50,085 nt of DNA from Acidobacteriota bacterium (GCA_023441255.1 JAEZPW010000323.1:1-50085), one strand, 5' to 3'; numbered from the stretch's first letter, positions 1 through 9,306 are shown. Numbers and translations are program-made. Notes: a model not told the origin generated them from the sequence alone.

Positions 1-597
1 GTGCAGGACATGTTCGTAACGGAAACAGCGCTTGCCGCCGACGTTGTTCTGCCGGCTGCCGCACCTTACGAGAAGACGGGCACTTACACGAACACCTGCG
101 GTGACCTCCAGATCCTAAAGAAAGCCAGTGACGTGGAGGGCACTAAGTCCGATTTTGAGATCATCGTCCGCATCGCCGAGAGGATGGGCTACGACATCAA
201 GAAACTGGTTCCCTTCGGCCGCGCCGTTCGTGCGGACATGGGACAGTCTCGCGGAGCGCAATCCGGCGAGGCCGACCGCCATGCGATCTACCTGGTGGAG
301 CATGGCCTCGAACCGAAGATGAGTCCCTTCGACCCGATGGCGCTGCTGGATGAAATTCAGCGGCTCGTGCCCGGATACGAAGTGTCACGACGAAACCTGA
401 TCGCGGGTTCGGACGAGCACACCACGGCGATCGAGAACGGCGTTGGGGCTTACGATTCCAGGCCCGAGTTGATCGTGCCGTCCAATGACACGCTCTTCAC
501 GTCGGGAAGTCTGGGACGCTATTCGAACACGCTGAACTCGGTCATTGAAAACGACCGCGCCGTGCCGGTGGAAACAGAGGCAACAGTTCAGGGATAA
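1..597 (+). CDS. nuoG: NADH-quinone oxidoreductase subunit G, C-terminal part (cut by window edge)
   Basis: This is the last 198 residues of NuoG, the large iron-sulfur/molybdopterin-fold subunit of the complex I peripheral arm, which carries electrons from NuoF toward the quinone site. The frame is open from base 1, so the first codon is probably internal. The segment ALAADVVLPAAAPYEKTGTY is typical of the molybdopterin-oxidoreductase fold, where the usual text reads 'AD(V)VLP... E..GT..N'. The N-terminal 2Fe-2S and 4Fe-4S domains lie outside the window. nuoH follows after a 97-bp gap on the same strand. No nuoI lies between them, although many nuo operons run G-H-I-J. Being nuoG-linked, this cluster presumably encodes the NADH-oxidising type of complex I. 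Identification as NuoG rather than another molybdopterin oxidoreductase rests mainly on this context. Confidence 0.85.
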   Translation: MQDMFVTETALAADVVLPAAAPYEKTGTYTNTCGDLQILKKASDVEGTKSDFEIIVRIAERMGYDIKKLVPFGRAVRADMGQSRGAQSGEADRHAIYLVEHGLEPKMSPFDPMALLDEIQRLVPGYEVSRRNLIAGSDEHTTAIENGVGAYDSRPELIVPSNDTLFTSGSLGRYSNTLNSVIENDRAVPVETEATVQG

Positions 598-694
598 CGT
601 CGCCCGTGTAGCTTCGCAAGCGAGGCTTTCGTCAAACTGAACTGTCGCGAAGGTTTGTATCTGGTTTTAACTTCGCGCGTGCGATTCGCACGCG

Positions 695-1756
695 GTGGGA
701 AACACGACTTTGCTTGACCTCACAACGTTCATCATAGTTTCGGTCATCAAGACAGCGGTCGCCCTCGGGGTGCTGTTGACCATCGTGGCCTATACCGTCT
801 GGTTCGAGCGCAAGCTTGTGGGCCGCATTCAAAACCGCTGGGGGCCCTCGCGCGTCGGACCCTTCGGGTTGCTGCAGCCACTTGCCGACGGCGCCAAGTT
901 CTTCTTCAAGGAAGACATCACGCCGCCGTACGTCAACAAGCCGTTGTATCTAGCGGCCCCGGTGTTGGCGCTGACCCTGGCGCTGACGTCGATCGCTGTG
1001 ATTCCGATCGGCGGATGGGTGCCGGTACCCGGCGCCGGATTTCATACGCCGCTACAGATCACCGATGTAAACATCGGCCTGTTGATCATCTTGGGCATCA
1101 CGTCGATCAGCGTGTACGGCATCGCGCTTGCGGGATGGTCGTCGAATAGCAAGTATTCCCTGCTCGGGTCGCTCCGCGCCAGCGCGCAGATGGTCAGCTA
1201 CGAAGTCGCGCTTGGATTGTCGCTGATCGGCGTGCTGATCCTGTCGCAGAGCTTCAGCCTGCGTCAGATCGTCGAAACTCAGTCGGGCGCGTGGTGGGGC
1301 GTCATCCCCAAGTGGAACCTGTTCAAGGGACAGTTCGTCGCGTTCTTCATCTATCTTTGCGCGGCATACGCGGAAACCAACCGTGTTCCCTTCGATTTGC
1401 CCGAGGCCGAAACGGAACTGGTCGCGGGCTACCACACCGAGTACAGCTCGATGAAGTTCGCCATGTTCTTCATGGCCGAATACGCGAACATGGTGACCGT
1501 CGCGTGCCTGGCTTCCCTGCTCTTTCTGGGCGGGTGGAACGGTCCGCTGTTCGGGCCTCCGGTGCTGCAGTACATCCTGCCCGTGTTCTGGTTCGCTTTG
1601 CGCGTTTTCTTCTTCCTGTTCCTGTACGTGTGGGTGCGCGGCACGCTGCCACGCTTCCGCTACGACCAGTTGATGGGTTTCACCTGGAAGGTCCTGCTGC
1701 CGCTTTCGCTGGCGAACATTCTCGTCACCAGCCTGGTGGTGGCCTTGAGAAGCTAG
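695..1756 (+). CDS. nuoH: NADH-quinone oxidoreductase subunit H (cluster 1)
   Basis: NuoH is the membrane subunit that forms much of the quinone-binding chamber and links the peripheral arm to the antiporter-like subunits. This 353-residue protein starts at a GTG and has about eight membrane segments. Family hallmarks are visible: the N-terminal WFERKLVGRIQNRWGP stretch, and the acidic quinone-chamber loop ETNRVPFDLPEAETELVAG followed by YHTEYSS. The C-terminal WVRGTLPRFRYDQLMGFTWK block is also typical. It is shorter than the 416-residue NuoH of the second cluster in this window. The next gene, nuoJ, starts about 50 bp downstream, and no nuoI intervenes. Confidence 0.96.
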   Translation: MGNTTLLDLTTFIIVSVIKTAVALGVLLTIVAYTVWFERKLVGRIQNRWGPSRVGPFGLLQPLADGAKFFFKEDITPPYVNKPLYLAAPVLALTLALTSIAVIPIGGWVPVPGAGFHTPLQITDVNIGLLIILGITSISVYGIALAGWSSNSKYSLLGSLRASAQMVSYEVALGLSLIGVLILSQSFSLRQIVETQSGAWWGVIPKWNLFKGQFVAFFIYLCAAYAETNRVPFDLPEAETELVAGYHTEYSSMKFAMFFMAEYANMVTVACLASLLFLGGWNGPLFGPPVLQYILPVFWFALRVFFFLFLYVWVRGTLPRFRYDQLMGFTWKVLLPLSLANILVTSLVVALRS

Positions 1757-1804
1757 TCCTTGTTTAGCGCCGGGCTCGGACCTGGCGAGTGGCGTTACGA
1801 AAAC

Positions 1805-2305
1805 ATGCTTCATTACTTATTGTTCTTCATCTTCGCGGCACTGGCGGTAGCCGGGGCGATCAACCTGCTTGCGCAACGCCACCCTATCGCGAGTGCACTG
1901 TCGCTGATCGTCGTAATGGGGTCGCTTGCCGGCGAGTACATGCTCCTCGGCGCTGAATTCGTGGCTGCCATACAGGTGATCGTCTATGCCGGCGCCATCA
2001 TGGTGCTCTTTGTCTTCGTCATCATGCTGTTGAACGCGGGCGAAGAGGCGCGCAGCAAGGGTAGTCGCGTGGCGGTGATCCTCGGCATTCCCGGCATGAT
2101 CGCCGGTTTTGTGCTGGCCGTCTGGACGCTTGTGAAGCACGATCCGGCCAACACGCCGGTGGGTGTGGGCGCAATGTACGGCCCGGCAAGCGCAATCGGC
2201 CACATGCTGTTCAAGCCCTTCCTGCTGCCGTTCGAAATCACCTCGGTGCTCATCCTGATCGCCATCATGGGAGCGGTTGTGCTGGCGCGGAAGGAGGAAC
2301 AGTAA
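1805..2305 (+). CDS. nuoJ: NADH-quinone oxidoreductase subunit J (cluster 1)
   Basis: NuoJ is a five-helix membrane subunit of complex I whose third helix takes part in coupling. The ATG at 1805 gives 166 residues and places the first hydrophobic helix (LLFFIFAALAVAGAINLL) at the N-terminus. A TTG at 1760 in the same frame would add 15 polar residues unlike the family and is less likely. The family block EFVAAIQVIVYAGAIMVLF, containing the helix-3 pi-bulge region, is clear near residue 60. The stop codon shares one base with the nuoK start (TAATG), indicating translational coupling. The nuoK ribosome site AAGGAGGA lies inside the end of this gene. Confidence 0.95.
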   Translation: MLHYLLFFIFAALAVAGAINLLAQRHPIASALSLIVVMGSLAGEYMLLGAEFVAAIQVIVYAGAIMVLFVFVIMLLNAGEEARSKGSRVAVILGIPGMIAGFVLAVWTLVKHDPANTPVGVGAMYGPASAIGHMLFKPFLLPFEITSVLILIAIMGAVVLARKEEQ

Positions 2306-2607
2306 TGGTTCCGCTTTCGTTTTACCTCGTGCTCAGCGCCATCCTCTTCGCCTGCGGCGTGGCCGGGTTTCTCATCAAGCGCAGCATCATCACGATCTTC
2401 ATGTCGATCGAGCTGATGCTGAACGCCGTCAACCTGTCCTTCGTGGCCTTTGCCGCGCATTGGCAGGTGCTCAGCGGACAGGTATTCGTTTTCTTTGTCA
2501 TGGTCGTCGCAGCGGCTGAAGCGGCGGTCGGACTGGCCATCATCATTGCTGTGTTCCGGACGCGCGAAACGCTGGATGTCGATCGCGTGAACCTGCTGAA
2601 GCTATAG
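2305..2607 (+). CDS. nuoK: NADH-quinone oxidoreductase subunit K (cluster 1)
   Basis: NuoK is a three-helix, MrpC-like membrane subunit that contributes to the central proton path of complex I. The 100-residue length is exactly usual for the family. The motif SIELMLNAVNLSFVAF carries the conserved membrane glutamate of helix 2, and AAAEAAVGLAIIIAVFR carries the second one. A strong Shine-Dalgarno sequence (AAGGAGGA at 2291-2298) sits 6-7 bases before the ATG. nuoL begins 2 bp after the stop. The product is about the same length as the second NuoK at 18058-18360 and shares the same hallmarks. Confidence 0.97.
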   Translation: MVPLSFYLVLSAILFACGVAGFLIKRSIITIFMSIELMLNAVNLSFVAFAAHWQVLSGQVFVFFVMVVAAAEAAVGLAIIIAVFRTRETLDVDRVNLLKL

Positions 2608-2609
2608 CT

Positions 2610-4598
2610 ATGAGTTTGAACCTCTGGTTGATTCCGATTCTGCCGCTCGCGGGCGCCGCGCTGAATGGCCTGCTGGGACGTCACCTCCCCAAGCGAGTAG
2701 TCAGCACCATTGCCCTGCTGTTCCCGGGCGCTGCGCTGGTATGGGCAATCAAGTGTGCGCTGCAGGCCACCGGTGGCGGCGAACTGCCTTACACCGAGTC
2801 GCACGGCACGTGGCTCGCCTCGGGTGCATTTTCAGTCCCGTTCGCCTTCTACTTGGACCAGCTTTCGATGGTAATGATGCTGGTCGTGACCGGCGTCGGA
2901 TTCCTGATCCACATCTACTCCGTCGGCTACATGGCGCATGAAGGCGGCTACTACAGGTTCTTCAGTTACCTGAACCTGTTCATGTTCTTCATGCTGATGC
3001 TGGTGCTGTCGAACAACTACCTGCTCATGTTCGTCGGGTGGGAAGGCGTTGGCCTCGCTTCGTACCTGCTGATCGGCTTCTTCTTCCTGCGCGACTCGGC
3101 TGCGAGCGCCGGCAAGAAAGCGTTCATCGTCAATCGCGTTGGCGACTTTGGCTTCCTCATCGCGCTGTTCCTGATGATCAAGCATTTCGGGTCGCTCAAC
3201 TTCGATAAGGTATTCGCGCACGTCACCGCCATGCCGGCAGAAACAGCTGGCGCGGGACTGCTCACTGCTATCGGGATTTTGCTGATGGTTGGCGCCGCCG
3301 GCAAATCGGCACAGCTTCCGCTCTACGTCTGGCTCCCGGACGCCATGGAAGGCCCGACGCCGGTCTCGGCCCTCATACATGCGGCCACCATGGTCACCGC
3401 CGGCGTCTACATGGTCGCGCGCTCGAACCCCATCTTCTTCCGTTCGCCCACGGCGCTGATGGTGGTCGCCATTGTCGGTACGCTCACCGCGATCTTCGCG
3501 GCGACAATCGGCGTTGTACAGACCGACATCAAGCGCGTACTGGCCTACTCGACAATTTCGCAGCTCGGCTACATGTTCATGGCTTGCGGCGTGGCTGCGT
3601 TCTCGGCTGGCATCTTTCACCTGATGACGCACGCCTTCTTCAAAGCGCTGCTGTTCCTCGCAGCCGGCTCGGTGATTCACGCTCTCGGCGGCGAGCAGGA
3701 TATGCGCAACATGGGCGGGTTACGGAAGCATATCCCGTGGACCTTCTGGACCATGACCATGGCGACCTTCGCCATTGCCGGAATTCCGGGTTTCAGCGGG
3801 TTCTTCTCCAAGGACGAAATCCTCTGGAACACCTATGCCAGCCCCTACGGCGGCCACTGGATCTACTGGCTGGTTGGCTGCTTCACTGCCGGTCTGACCT
3901 CGTTCTACATGTTCCGGCTCTGGTTCCTGACATTCTTCGGCGAGTATCGCGGCACACTGAGCGTCGGCGCCGAGCACAAGGGCCACGGGCACACCGAGCA
4001 CGCCGAGGCCGCACACGGGCACGTCCACGAAAGCCCGAAGGTAATGACGATTCCGCTGGCCATCCTGGCGGTGCTCTCGGTCATAGGCGGCTACATCGGC
4101 ATCCCTCAAGTTCTCGGCGGTTCCAACGCGTTCGGCCGCTTCCTCGAAGAGATCTATCGGCAGCCTCCTGTTTCCGAGCAGATCGCTGAACACGGCGGGC
4201 ACGCGCTGGAACTGCTGCTCATGGGCGGCACCACGATTGCGGGCCTGATCGGCCTGTTCCTCGCCTGGCTCATGTACTACAAGCGTCGCGACCTTCCCGG
4301 CAAAGTCGCTGCCGCCCTCGGCGGTTTCTATCGTGCCGTGCTCGGCAAGTACTACGTCGACGAGATCTACCAGGCCGCCATCGTGCAGCCGCTTCTTCTG
4401 GGCTCCAGCGAGGTCTTGTGGCACGGCGTTGACCAGACCGTCATCGACGGCACCATCAACAACGTTGCCGGCGCTGCTCGTGACGTCTCACGCGGTATCG
4501 ATCACATGCAGTCCGGCAATATAAGGTCTTATGCGGGGTGGGTGGCTTTCGGAGCTGCTTGCGTCATCGCCTTCATGATTTGGATAGGAGTGAGATGA
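2610..4598 (+). CDS. nuoL: NADH-quinone oxidoreductase subunit L (cluster 1)
   Basis: NuoL is the distal antiporter-like proton pump of complex I, with a long lateral helix that braces the membrane arm. This 662-residue protein is near the usual length. Key pump residues are in place: E145 in GWEGVG, K232 in GKSAQLPLYVWLPDAMEGP, H257 in the HAAT stretch, K345 in HAFFK and K401 in FFSKDE. The C-terminal lateral-helix region is present. A histidine-rich loop lies at about residues 456-473 (7 His in 18 residues), between pump helices and the C-terminal part. Its stop overlaps the nuoM start as ATGA. It differs from the 765-residue NuoL at 15586-17883, which has its His-rich loop near the N-terminus. 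Confidence 0.97.
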   Translation: MSLNLWLIPILPLAGAALNGLLGRHLPKRVVSTIALLFPGAALVWAIKCALQATGGGELPYTESHGTWLASGAFSVPFAFYLDQLSMVMMLVVTGVGFLIHIYSVGYMAHEGGYYRFFSYLNLFMFFMLMLVLSNNYLLMFVGWEGVGLASYLLIGFFFLRDSAASAGKKAFIVNRVGDFGFLIALFLMIKHFGSLNFDKVFAHVTAMPAETAGAGLLTAIGILLMVGAAGKSAQLPLYVWLPDAMEGPTPVSALIHAATMVTAGVYMVARSNPIFFRSPTALMVVAIVGTLTAIFAATIGVVQTDIKRVLAYSTISQLGYMFMACGVAAFSAGIFHLMTHAFFKALLFLAAGSVIHALGGEQDMRNMGGLRKHIPWTFWTMTMATFAIAGIPGFSGFFSKDEILWNTYASPYGGHWIYWLVGCFTAGLTSFYMFRLWFLTFFGEYRGTLSVGAEHKGHGHTEHAEAAHGHVHESPKVMTIPLAILAVLSVIGGYIGIPQVLGGSNAFGRFLEEIYRQPPVSEQIAEHGGHALELLLMGGTTIAGLIGLFLAWLMYYKRRDLPGKVAAALGGFYRAVLGKYYVDEIYQAAIVQPLLLGSSEVLWHGVDQTVIDGTINNVAGAARDVSRGIDHMQSGNIRSYAGWVAFGAACVIAFMIWIGVR

Positions 4599-6112
4599 AC
4601 TCCTCTGCCCTGAATACGTACATCCTGACGATCGTCACATTTATTCCGGCGGTCGGCGCGGTGCTGCTGATGTTCTTCCCGCGCCGCGACCGGGATATCC
4701 GCTGGTTCGCCCTCTTCGTCTCGCTGCTGACCTTCGTCCTGTCGCTGCATCTGCCGGCGCACTTCGTGAACGGGCAGCAGGGATTTCAGTTCGAGATCAA
4801 GACCCAGTGGATCACGACGCCCAACATCCACTACCACCTCGGCGTGGACGGCGTCTCCATGTGGCTGGTTCTGCTCACCACCTTCCTCACGCCGCTTTGC
4901 GTGCTGATCTCCTGGCGCTCGGTCCACGACCGCGTAAAGGAGTTCTTCATCCTGCTTCTGCTCTTGCAGACGGCGATGATCGGCGTCTTCGTAGCACTGG
5001 ACCTCTTCCTGTTCTACTTCTTCTGGGAAGGCACCCTGATTCCGATGGCGCTGCTCATCGGCATGTACGGACACGAGCGCCGCGTTTACGCAGCGGTCAA
5101 ATTCTTCCTCTATACGATGATCGCGTCGGTTTTCATGCTCGCCGCGATCATCTGGCTCTACGCGAACACGGGCACCTTTGATTTCGTCGACGTTCGGAGC
5201 GCAATCCAGGCCGGACAGGTTACCGGCTTCGCCTCGGCCGCCCCGTGGCTCTTCCTCGGGTTCTTCGTCGCATTCGCGGTCAAGGTTCCGCTGTTCCCTC
5301 TCCATACGTGGCTGCCTGACGCACACGTCGAGGCTCCGACTGCCGGATCCGTCCTGCTTGCCGGTGTGCTGCTGAAGATGGGCACGTACGGTCTGCTGCG
5401 CTTCAATCTCGGCCTGTTCCCGAACGAGTCGCACCGGAACGCGCCCTGGATTATCGCGCTCGCCATCATCGGCATCATCTACGGCGCACTGGTTGCACTC
5501 GTGCAGCCGAACCTGAAGAAACTCGTCGCGTACTCCTCCGTCAGCCACCTTGGTTTCTGCGTACTAGGGATCTTCAGCTTCACGCAGATGGGCGTGACCG
5601 GATCGGTATTTGTCATGCTGGCTCACGGCGTATCGACGGGCGCGCTGTTCATGTTGTGCGGAATTCTTTACGAACGCCGGCACACCTACGAGATCAGCGA
5701 GTTCGGCGGACTGGCCACTCCGATGCCCGTCTACGCGACGTTCTTCCTGTTCATCGTGCTGGCTTCGGTGGGGCTGCCACTGCTCAACGGCTTCATTGGC
5801 GAATTCCTGGTTCTGAGTGGCGCGTTCCAGGCAAAGGGCCTGTACGGAATACTGGCGGCGACCGGCGTCATCTGGAGCGCCGGATACCTACTCTGGATGT
5901 ATCAGCGCGTCTTCTTCGGCAAAGTGAAGCACGACGTAAACCTCACCTTGCCTGACCTTAGCGGACGCGAACAGGCCGCACTGTGGCCCACAGCCGTTGC
6001 GGCGCTGGTCATGGGCGTGCTGCCCTTGCTCTGGATCAACGCCATCGACCCGGCGGTGCAGGCTGCCATTCAGCCCATAACGCAATTGACGACACAGGTG
6101 ATGGGACGATAA
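4595..6112 (+). CDS. nuoM: NADH-quinone oxidoreductase subunit M (cluster 1)
   Basis: NuoM is the middle antiporter-like proton pump of the complex I membrane arm. The ATG at 4595, within the ATGA overlap with nuoL and preceded by TAGGAG, gives 505 residues. The same frame is open further upstream inside nuoL, but that start would add a non-family leader. The pump residues are E145 in FFWEGTLIPM, K230 in FAVKVPLFPLHTWLPDAHVE and K261 in LLKMGTYGLLRF. The stop shares one base with the nuoN start. Unlike the NuoM of the second cluster, it has no long Ala/Pro/Lys-rich tail. Confidence 0.96.
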   Translation: MNSSALNTYILTIVTFIPAVGAVLLMFFPRRDRDIRWFALFVSLLTFVLSLHLPAHFVNGQQGFQFEIKTQWITTPNIHYHLGVDGVSMWLVLLTTFLTPLCVLISWRSVHDRVKEFFILLLLLQTAMIGVFVALDLFLFYFFWEGTLIPMALLIGMYGHERRVYAAVKFFLYTMIASVFMLAAIIWLYANTGTFDFVDVRSAIQAGQVTGFASAAPWLFLGFFVAFAVKVPLFPLHTWLPDAHVEAPTAGSVLLAGVLLKMGTYGLLRFNLGLFPNESHRNAPWIIALAIIGIIYGALVALVQPNLKKLVAYSSVSHLGFCVLGIFSFTQMGVTGSVFVMLAHGVSTGALFMLCGILYERRHTYEISEFGGLATPMPVYATFFLFIVLASVGLPLLNGFIGEFLVLSGAFQAKGLYGILAATGVIWSAGYLLWMYQRVFFGKVKHDVNLTLPDLSGREQAALWPTAVAALVMGVLPLLWINAIDPAVQAAIQPITQLTTQVMGR

Positions 6113-7566
6113 TGATTCCCCCAGCTTCAGACTACTTACGCATTCTTCCCGAGCTTGTGCTCACGGTTTTCGGCATCCTTGTGATGCTGGTGGAGCCGCT
6201 CATGCCGGCGCACCGCGACCGCAAACCGATTGGTGTGCTGGCTTTCATTGGAGCCCTGCTCGCCGTCGGCGCCACCTTCGTGCAAGCGCAGAACCCGGGT
6301 AACGCGTTCAGCGGCATGGTCCGCGTGGACGCCTTTTCCGTCTTCTTCCATTTCGTGGTCACGGTGATTACCGCGGTCGTGATCCTCGCCTCGATCTCCT
6401 ATCTCAAAACGCAGCAGATACGGGCGGGCGAATACTACGGCCTGATGCTCTTCGGAACCGTCGGCATGGCCCTGTTGTCCTCCGCGGTCGAACTGGTCCT
6501 GGTGTTCATCGCGCTGGAAATCTCGTCCATCGCCACTTACATTCTCGCCGGCTTTCGTCGTCGCGCGGCAACCAGCATCGAGTCGTCGTTGAAGTACTTC
6601 CTCCTGGGCTCCTTCGCCACCGCATTTTTCCTGTATGGCGTAGCGATGATGTTCGGTGCGACCGGTTCGACCGACATCTACAAAATCGGCGAAGTGCTCC
6701 GGAACGGCAACATCCCCATACTGGCGTACGTCGGTGTCGCTTTGATGATCGTGGGCCTTGGGTTCAAAGTAGCCAGTGCGCCGTTCCACGTATGGACTCC
6801 CGACGTCTATGAAGGCGCACCGTCGCCCGTTGTCGCCCTCATGTCTACTGGTCCGAAGGCAGGTGCTTTCGCCGTCCTCCTGCGAATACTCTTTGCAGCT
6901 TCCGCCCCCGGATGGTTCTGGCTGATCTGGGTGCTTGCGGTGCTCTCGATGTTCATCGGCAACATCGGCGCCCTGGTACAGAACAACGTCAAGCGCCTGT
7001 TGGCTTACTCGTCCATCGCGCACGCAGGATACCTGCTTGTCGCCTTTGTATCGCTTCCCAAGACGGGCGAGTATAACTATGGCATTTCGGCCGCGATGTT
7101 CTATGCCGCCTCATACGCCGCGATGAACGTGGGCGCGTTCATCGTGATCAGCCACTTCGGTTCGCTCAATGAACGGTACACCACACTGGAAGACTACGCC
7201 GGGCTTGGACAACGGCAACCGATCCTCGCTGCGGTCCTGACCGTCTTCCTCCTGTCGCTCATCGGCATCCCGATCACCGGTGGCTTTTTCGCCAAGTTCT
7301 ACGTGTTCAGCGCCGCCCTGAGGGCGAATCTCACCGGACTGGTCATCATCGGCGTGATCAACAGTGCCGTCGCCGCCTACTACTACCTGCGCGTGATCGT
7401 GTATATGTACATGCGCGGTCCGCGAGAGGGTGTGCCGACCACGCGTATTCCCGCGGGACTGGGCGTTTCGCTCGCAGTTGCGCTCATCGCCACCATCTAT
7501 CTTGGCGTGGTCCCCGGCAGGGTCCTCAATTACGCCTTGAACGCAGCGCAGCAGATGCTGCGGTAA
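6112..7566 (+). CDS. nuoN: NADH-quinone oxidoreductase subunit N (cluster 1)
   Basis: NuoN is the antiporter-like proton pump nearest the complex I core. The ATG at 6112 overlaps the nuoM stop by one base and gives 484 residues, a usual length, starting with the hydrophobic helix LPELVLTVFGILVMLVEPL. An in-frame start 129 bp upstream lies within nuoM and would add a polar leader, so it was not used. The pump motif GLGFKVASAPFHVWTPDVYE, with its conserved Lys, is present, as is the VKRLLAYSSIAHAGYLLV block. It is the last gene of the cluster and is followed within 20 bp by a strong intrinsic terminator. Confidence 0.96.
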   Translation: MIPPASDYLRILPELVLTVFGILVMLVEPLMPAHRDRKPIGVLAFIGALLAVGATFVQAQNPGNAFSGMVRVDAFSVFFHFVVTVITAVVILASISYLKTQQIRAGEYYGLMLFGTVGMALLSSAVELVLVFIALEISSIATYILAGFRRRAATSIESSLKYFLLGSFATAFFLYGVAMMFGATGSTDIYKIGEVLRNGNIPILAYVGVALMIVGLGFKVASAPFHVWTPDVYEGAPSPVVALMSTGPKAGAFAVLLRILFAASAPGWFWLIWVLAVLSMFIGNIGALVQNNVKRLLAYSSIAHAGYLLVAFVSLPKTGEYNYGISAAMFYAASYAAMNVGAFIVISHFGSLNERYTTLEDYAGLGQRQPILAAVLTVFLLSLIGIPITGGFFAKFYVFSAALRANLTGLVIIGVINSAVAAYYYLRVIVYMYMRGPREGVPTTRIPAGLGVSLAVALIATIYLGVVPGRVLNYALNAAQQMLR

Positions 7567-7583
7567 CGGCAGCAAACAAAACT

Positions 7584-7617
7584 CAGGCCCGGCGCGATGC
7601 CGGGCCTGATGCCTTTT
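7584..7617. terminator. Bidirectional intrinsic terminator between nuoN and the ABC permease gene
   Basis: A perfect 10-bp stem (CAGGCCCGGC, 7584-7593, with GCCGGGCCTG, 7599-7608) closes a 5-nt loop. On the + strand it is followed by a short T run (CCTTTTG). On the - strand the same stem is followed by AGTTTTGTTTG. It lies between two convergent genes, so it can end the first nuo operon in one direction and the ABC transporter operon in the other. Confidence 0.85.
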
Positions 7618-7630
7618 GCGGACAAACACC

Positions 7631-8347
7631 TCACTCGATCGCGACCGCAATATCTCGGTACGAGAACAGCCACGAACCGAACAGCCAGAGTGCAACTGAA
7701 TCGACCATTGACCAGAACACGATGCTCCACACCGGAGACCATCCAGCCGCCGTGTTCACCGAAAACGTGATGATGCTGTTCATCAACTCATAGACGGGCA
7801 AGACTCGAGTCCAGGCGCCGCCCGAGAGGCGTGCTGCGATTGCCGGCGTTCCCAATGCGAACGCTGTTGCCGCCGTGGCAAAGAGCGGCGTCATGAAGGT
7901 GGAGAAAAACATTGCGACCGTGGAGGTCACTACAAGCGCGGTCATGAGTAGCACCATGACCTCCCACAATTGCGCAATCTGCAGGCCGGCTGCCCTGAAC
8001 ATGAAAGTTCCGGCGACTCCCATGGCGAGCACATAGATGGCGCCGGCCACCAGCACACCTCCCAGCAGACCCGCTATGTACTCCACGCGAGTTATCCCCT
8101 TCGACAGCACCGCCAGGATCCTTCGCGACTTTCGTTCGTTGTGAATGGCGGCGGAGGCAAGGAAAGCAATGAACGCCACGCCGTAAACGGCCTGCGTCTT
8201 CAGGAAGAACAGCACATCATCCACGAGCAGCTTTGCGCTGCCCAATCCGCTGGCAAGGCTGCTTCCAGCCACCCACAGAAGCAACACGGCTATGGGCCAG
8301 CGCTGCTCGCGCAGAAGGTTCAGTCCTATGAGGCAGATCGGTTTCAT
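7631..8347 (-). CDS. ABC-2 type transporter permease
   Basis: A 238-residue integral membrane protein with about six predicted helices. It starts with a short cytoplasmic segment (MKPICLIGLNLLREQRWP), as in ABC-2 family permeases such as CcmB/NatB-like exporters. It overlaps the upstream ATPase gene by 4 nt (ATGA at 8347-8344), so the two are cotranslated and almost certainly form one transporter. The family exports drugs, polysaccharides, haem or sodium, but nothing here specifies the substrate. The location between two complex I clusters and next to ATP synthase genes may be incidental. It ends at the shared terminator near 7600. Confidence 0.8.
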   Translation of the reverse strand: MKPICLIGLNLLREQRWPIAVLLLWVAGSSLASGLGSAKLLVDDVLFFLKTQAVYGVAFIAFLASAAIHNERKSRRILAVLSKGITRVEYIAGLLGGVLVAGAIYVLAMGVAGTFMFRAAGLQIAQLWEVMVLLMTALVVTSTVAMFFSTFMTPLFATAATAFALGTPAIAARLSGGAWTRVLPVYELMNSIITFSVNTAAGWSPVWSIVFWSMVDSVALWLFGSWLFSYRDIAVAIE

Positions 8348-9306
8348 AGCGCCGTAGCTTTGGGCTCCTCCCGCGTGTTTTCGCCGTTCCCGTTCCTGGC
8401 GTCCGGGTCGAAAGGTTCTGACGTCAGCTCAACGAATACCTCTTCCAGCGAGCGCCGCACCGGGTTCACGCGCGATATCTCACCACCGATCGCCCATATA
8501 CGTTCGATCATCTGGCGCTGGCTGGCATTGCGCACGCGGAAACGCACGCCGCCCTCCACTGGTTCCGCGCCGGGAATGATGTCAACGTTGTAGCCGGTGG
8601 CGATGATCTCCGACTGGTTCTGCGACTCGAGCAGATCAGATGTTTTGCCGACACGAACCAGTCTGCCCTTGTTCAGAATGGCGATACGGTCACATGTAGC
8701 CTCAATCTCGGAAAGGAGATGGGAACTCAGGAAGATGGTCTTGCCGGCCTCACGCGCGGCATTCAGAACTTCTCGCACTTCAAGCCGGCCAAGCGGATCG
8801 AGGGCCGACGTGGGTTCATCAAGTATCAAAACTTCAGGATCGTTGACCAGGGCCTGCGCCAGGCCAATGCGTTGCTGCATGCCGCGGGAGAACTTGCCCA
8901 CGTTGCGGTTGCCCTCTGGCCCCATCGCCACAGTTTCCAGAACTTCAAGTACGCGGCGAGCGAGTAGCGGGTCGCGCATCGCATTCAGCTCGCCATAGAA
9001 GCGGATCAGCTTCGCCGCCGGCCGATGATAGAGAGCGATGTTCTCAGCCAGAAAACCCACCCTGCGCCGCGTCCGGGCGTGGCCGAACGGCTTGCCCAGC
9101 ATCGCCCCTCGGCCCGTGCTGGCACGCATGAACCCCATCGCGATATGGATCGCGGTCGTCTTCCCTGCGCCGTTCGGGCCGAGGAACCCAAATATCTCAC
9201 CGGCAGAGACGTCGAGAGAAAAGTCCTCGAGCGCGCAGACAGCAGTTCCCTTCCACACAGAACGATACGTCTTGCCGATGCCGTCGAATTCAATGACTGT
9301 ACTCAA
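8344..9306 (-). CDS. ABC transporter ATP-binding protein (ABC-2 exporter partner)
   Basis: A 320-residue ABC ATPase. Walker A is GPNGAGKTT at residues 43-51, the signature is FSRGMQQR at 139-146, Walker B is VLILDEP at about 159-165, and the switch His is H196. After the nucleotide-binding domain (about 1-220) comes a roughly 100-residue C-terminal domain of the kind found in CcmA/NatA-like exporter ATPases. The reading frame begins with TTG (9306); the ribosome site is weak, so the exact start is moderately certain. It overlaps the permease gene by 4 nt. The substrate cannot be told. Confidence 0.9.
   Translation of the reverse strand: MSTVIEFDGIGKTYRSVWKGTAVCALEDFSLDVSAGEIFGFLGPNGAGKTTAIHIAMGFMRASTGRGAMLGKPFGHARTRRRVGFLAENIALYHRPAAKLIRFYGELNAMRDPLLARRVLEVLETVAMGPEGNRNVGKFSRGMQQRIGLAQALVNDPEVLILDEPTSALDPLGRLEVREVLNAAREAGKTIFLSSHLLSEIEATCDRIAILNKGRLVRVGKTSDLLESQNQSEIIATGYNVDIIPGAEPVEGGVRFRVRNASQRQMIERIWAIGGEISRVNPVRRSLEEVFVELTSEPFDPDARNGNGENTREEPKATAL

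Noticed and set aside
604..625. Hairpin TAGCTTCGC/GCGAGGCT between nuoG and nuoH
   Set aside because: Contains G-T pairing and leaves a loop too short for the full stem, with no T run; not a convincing terminator.
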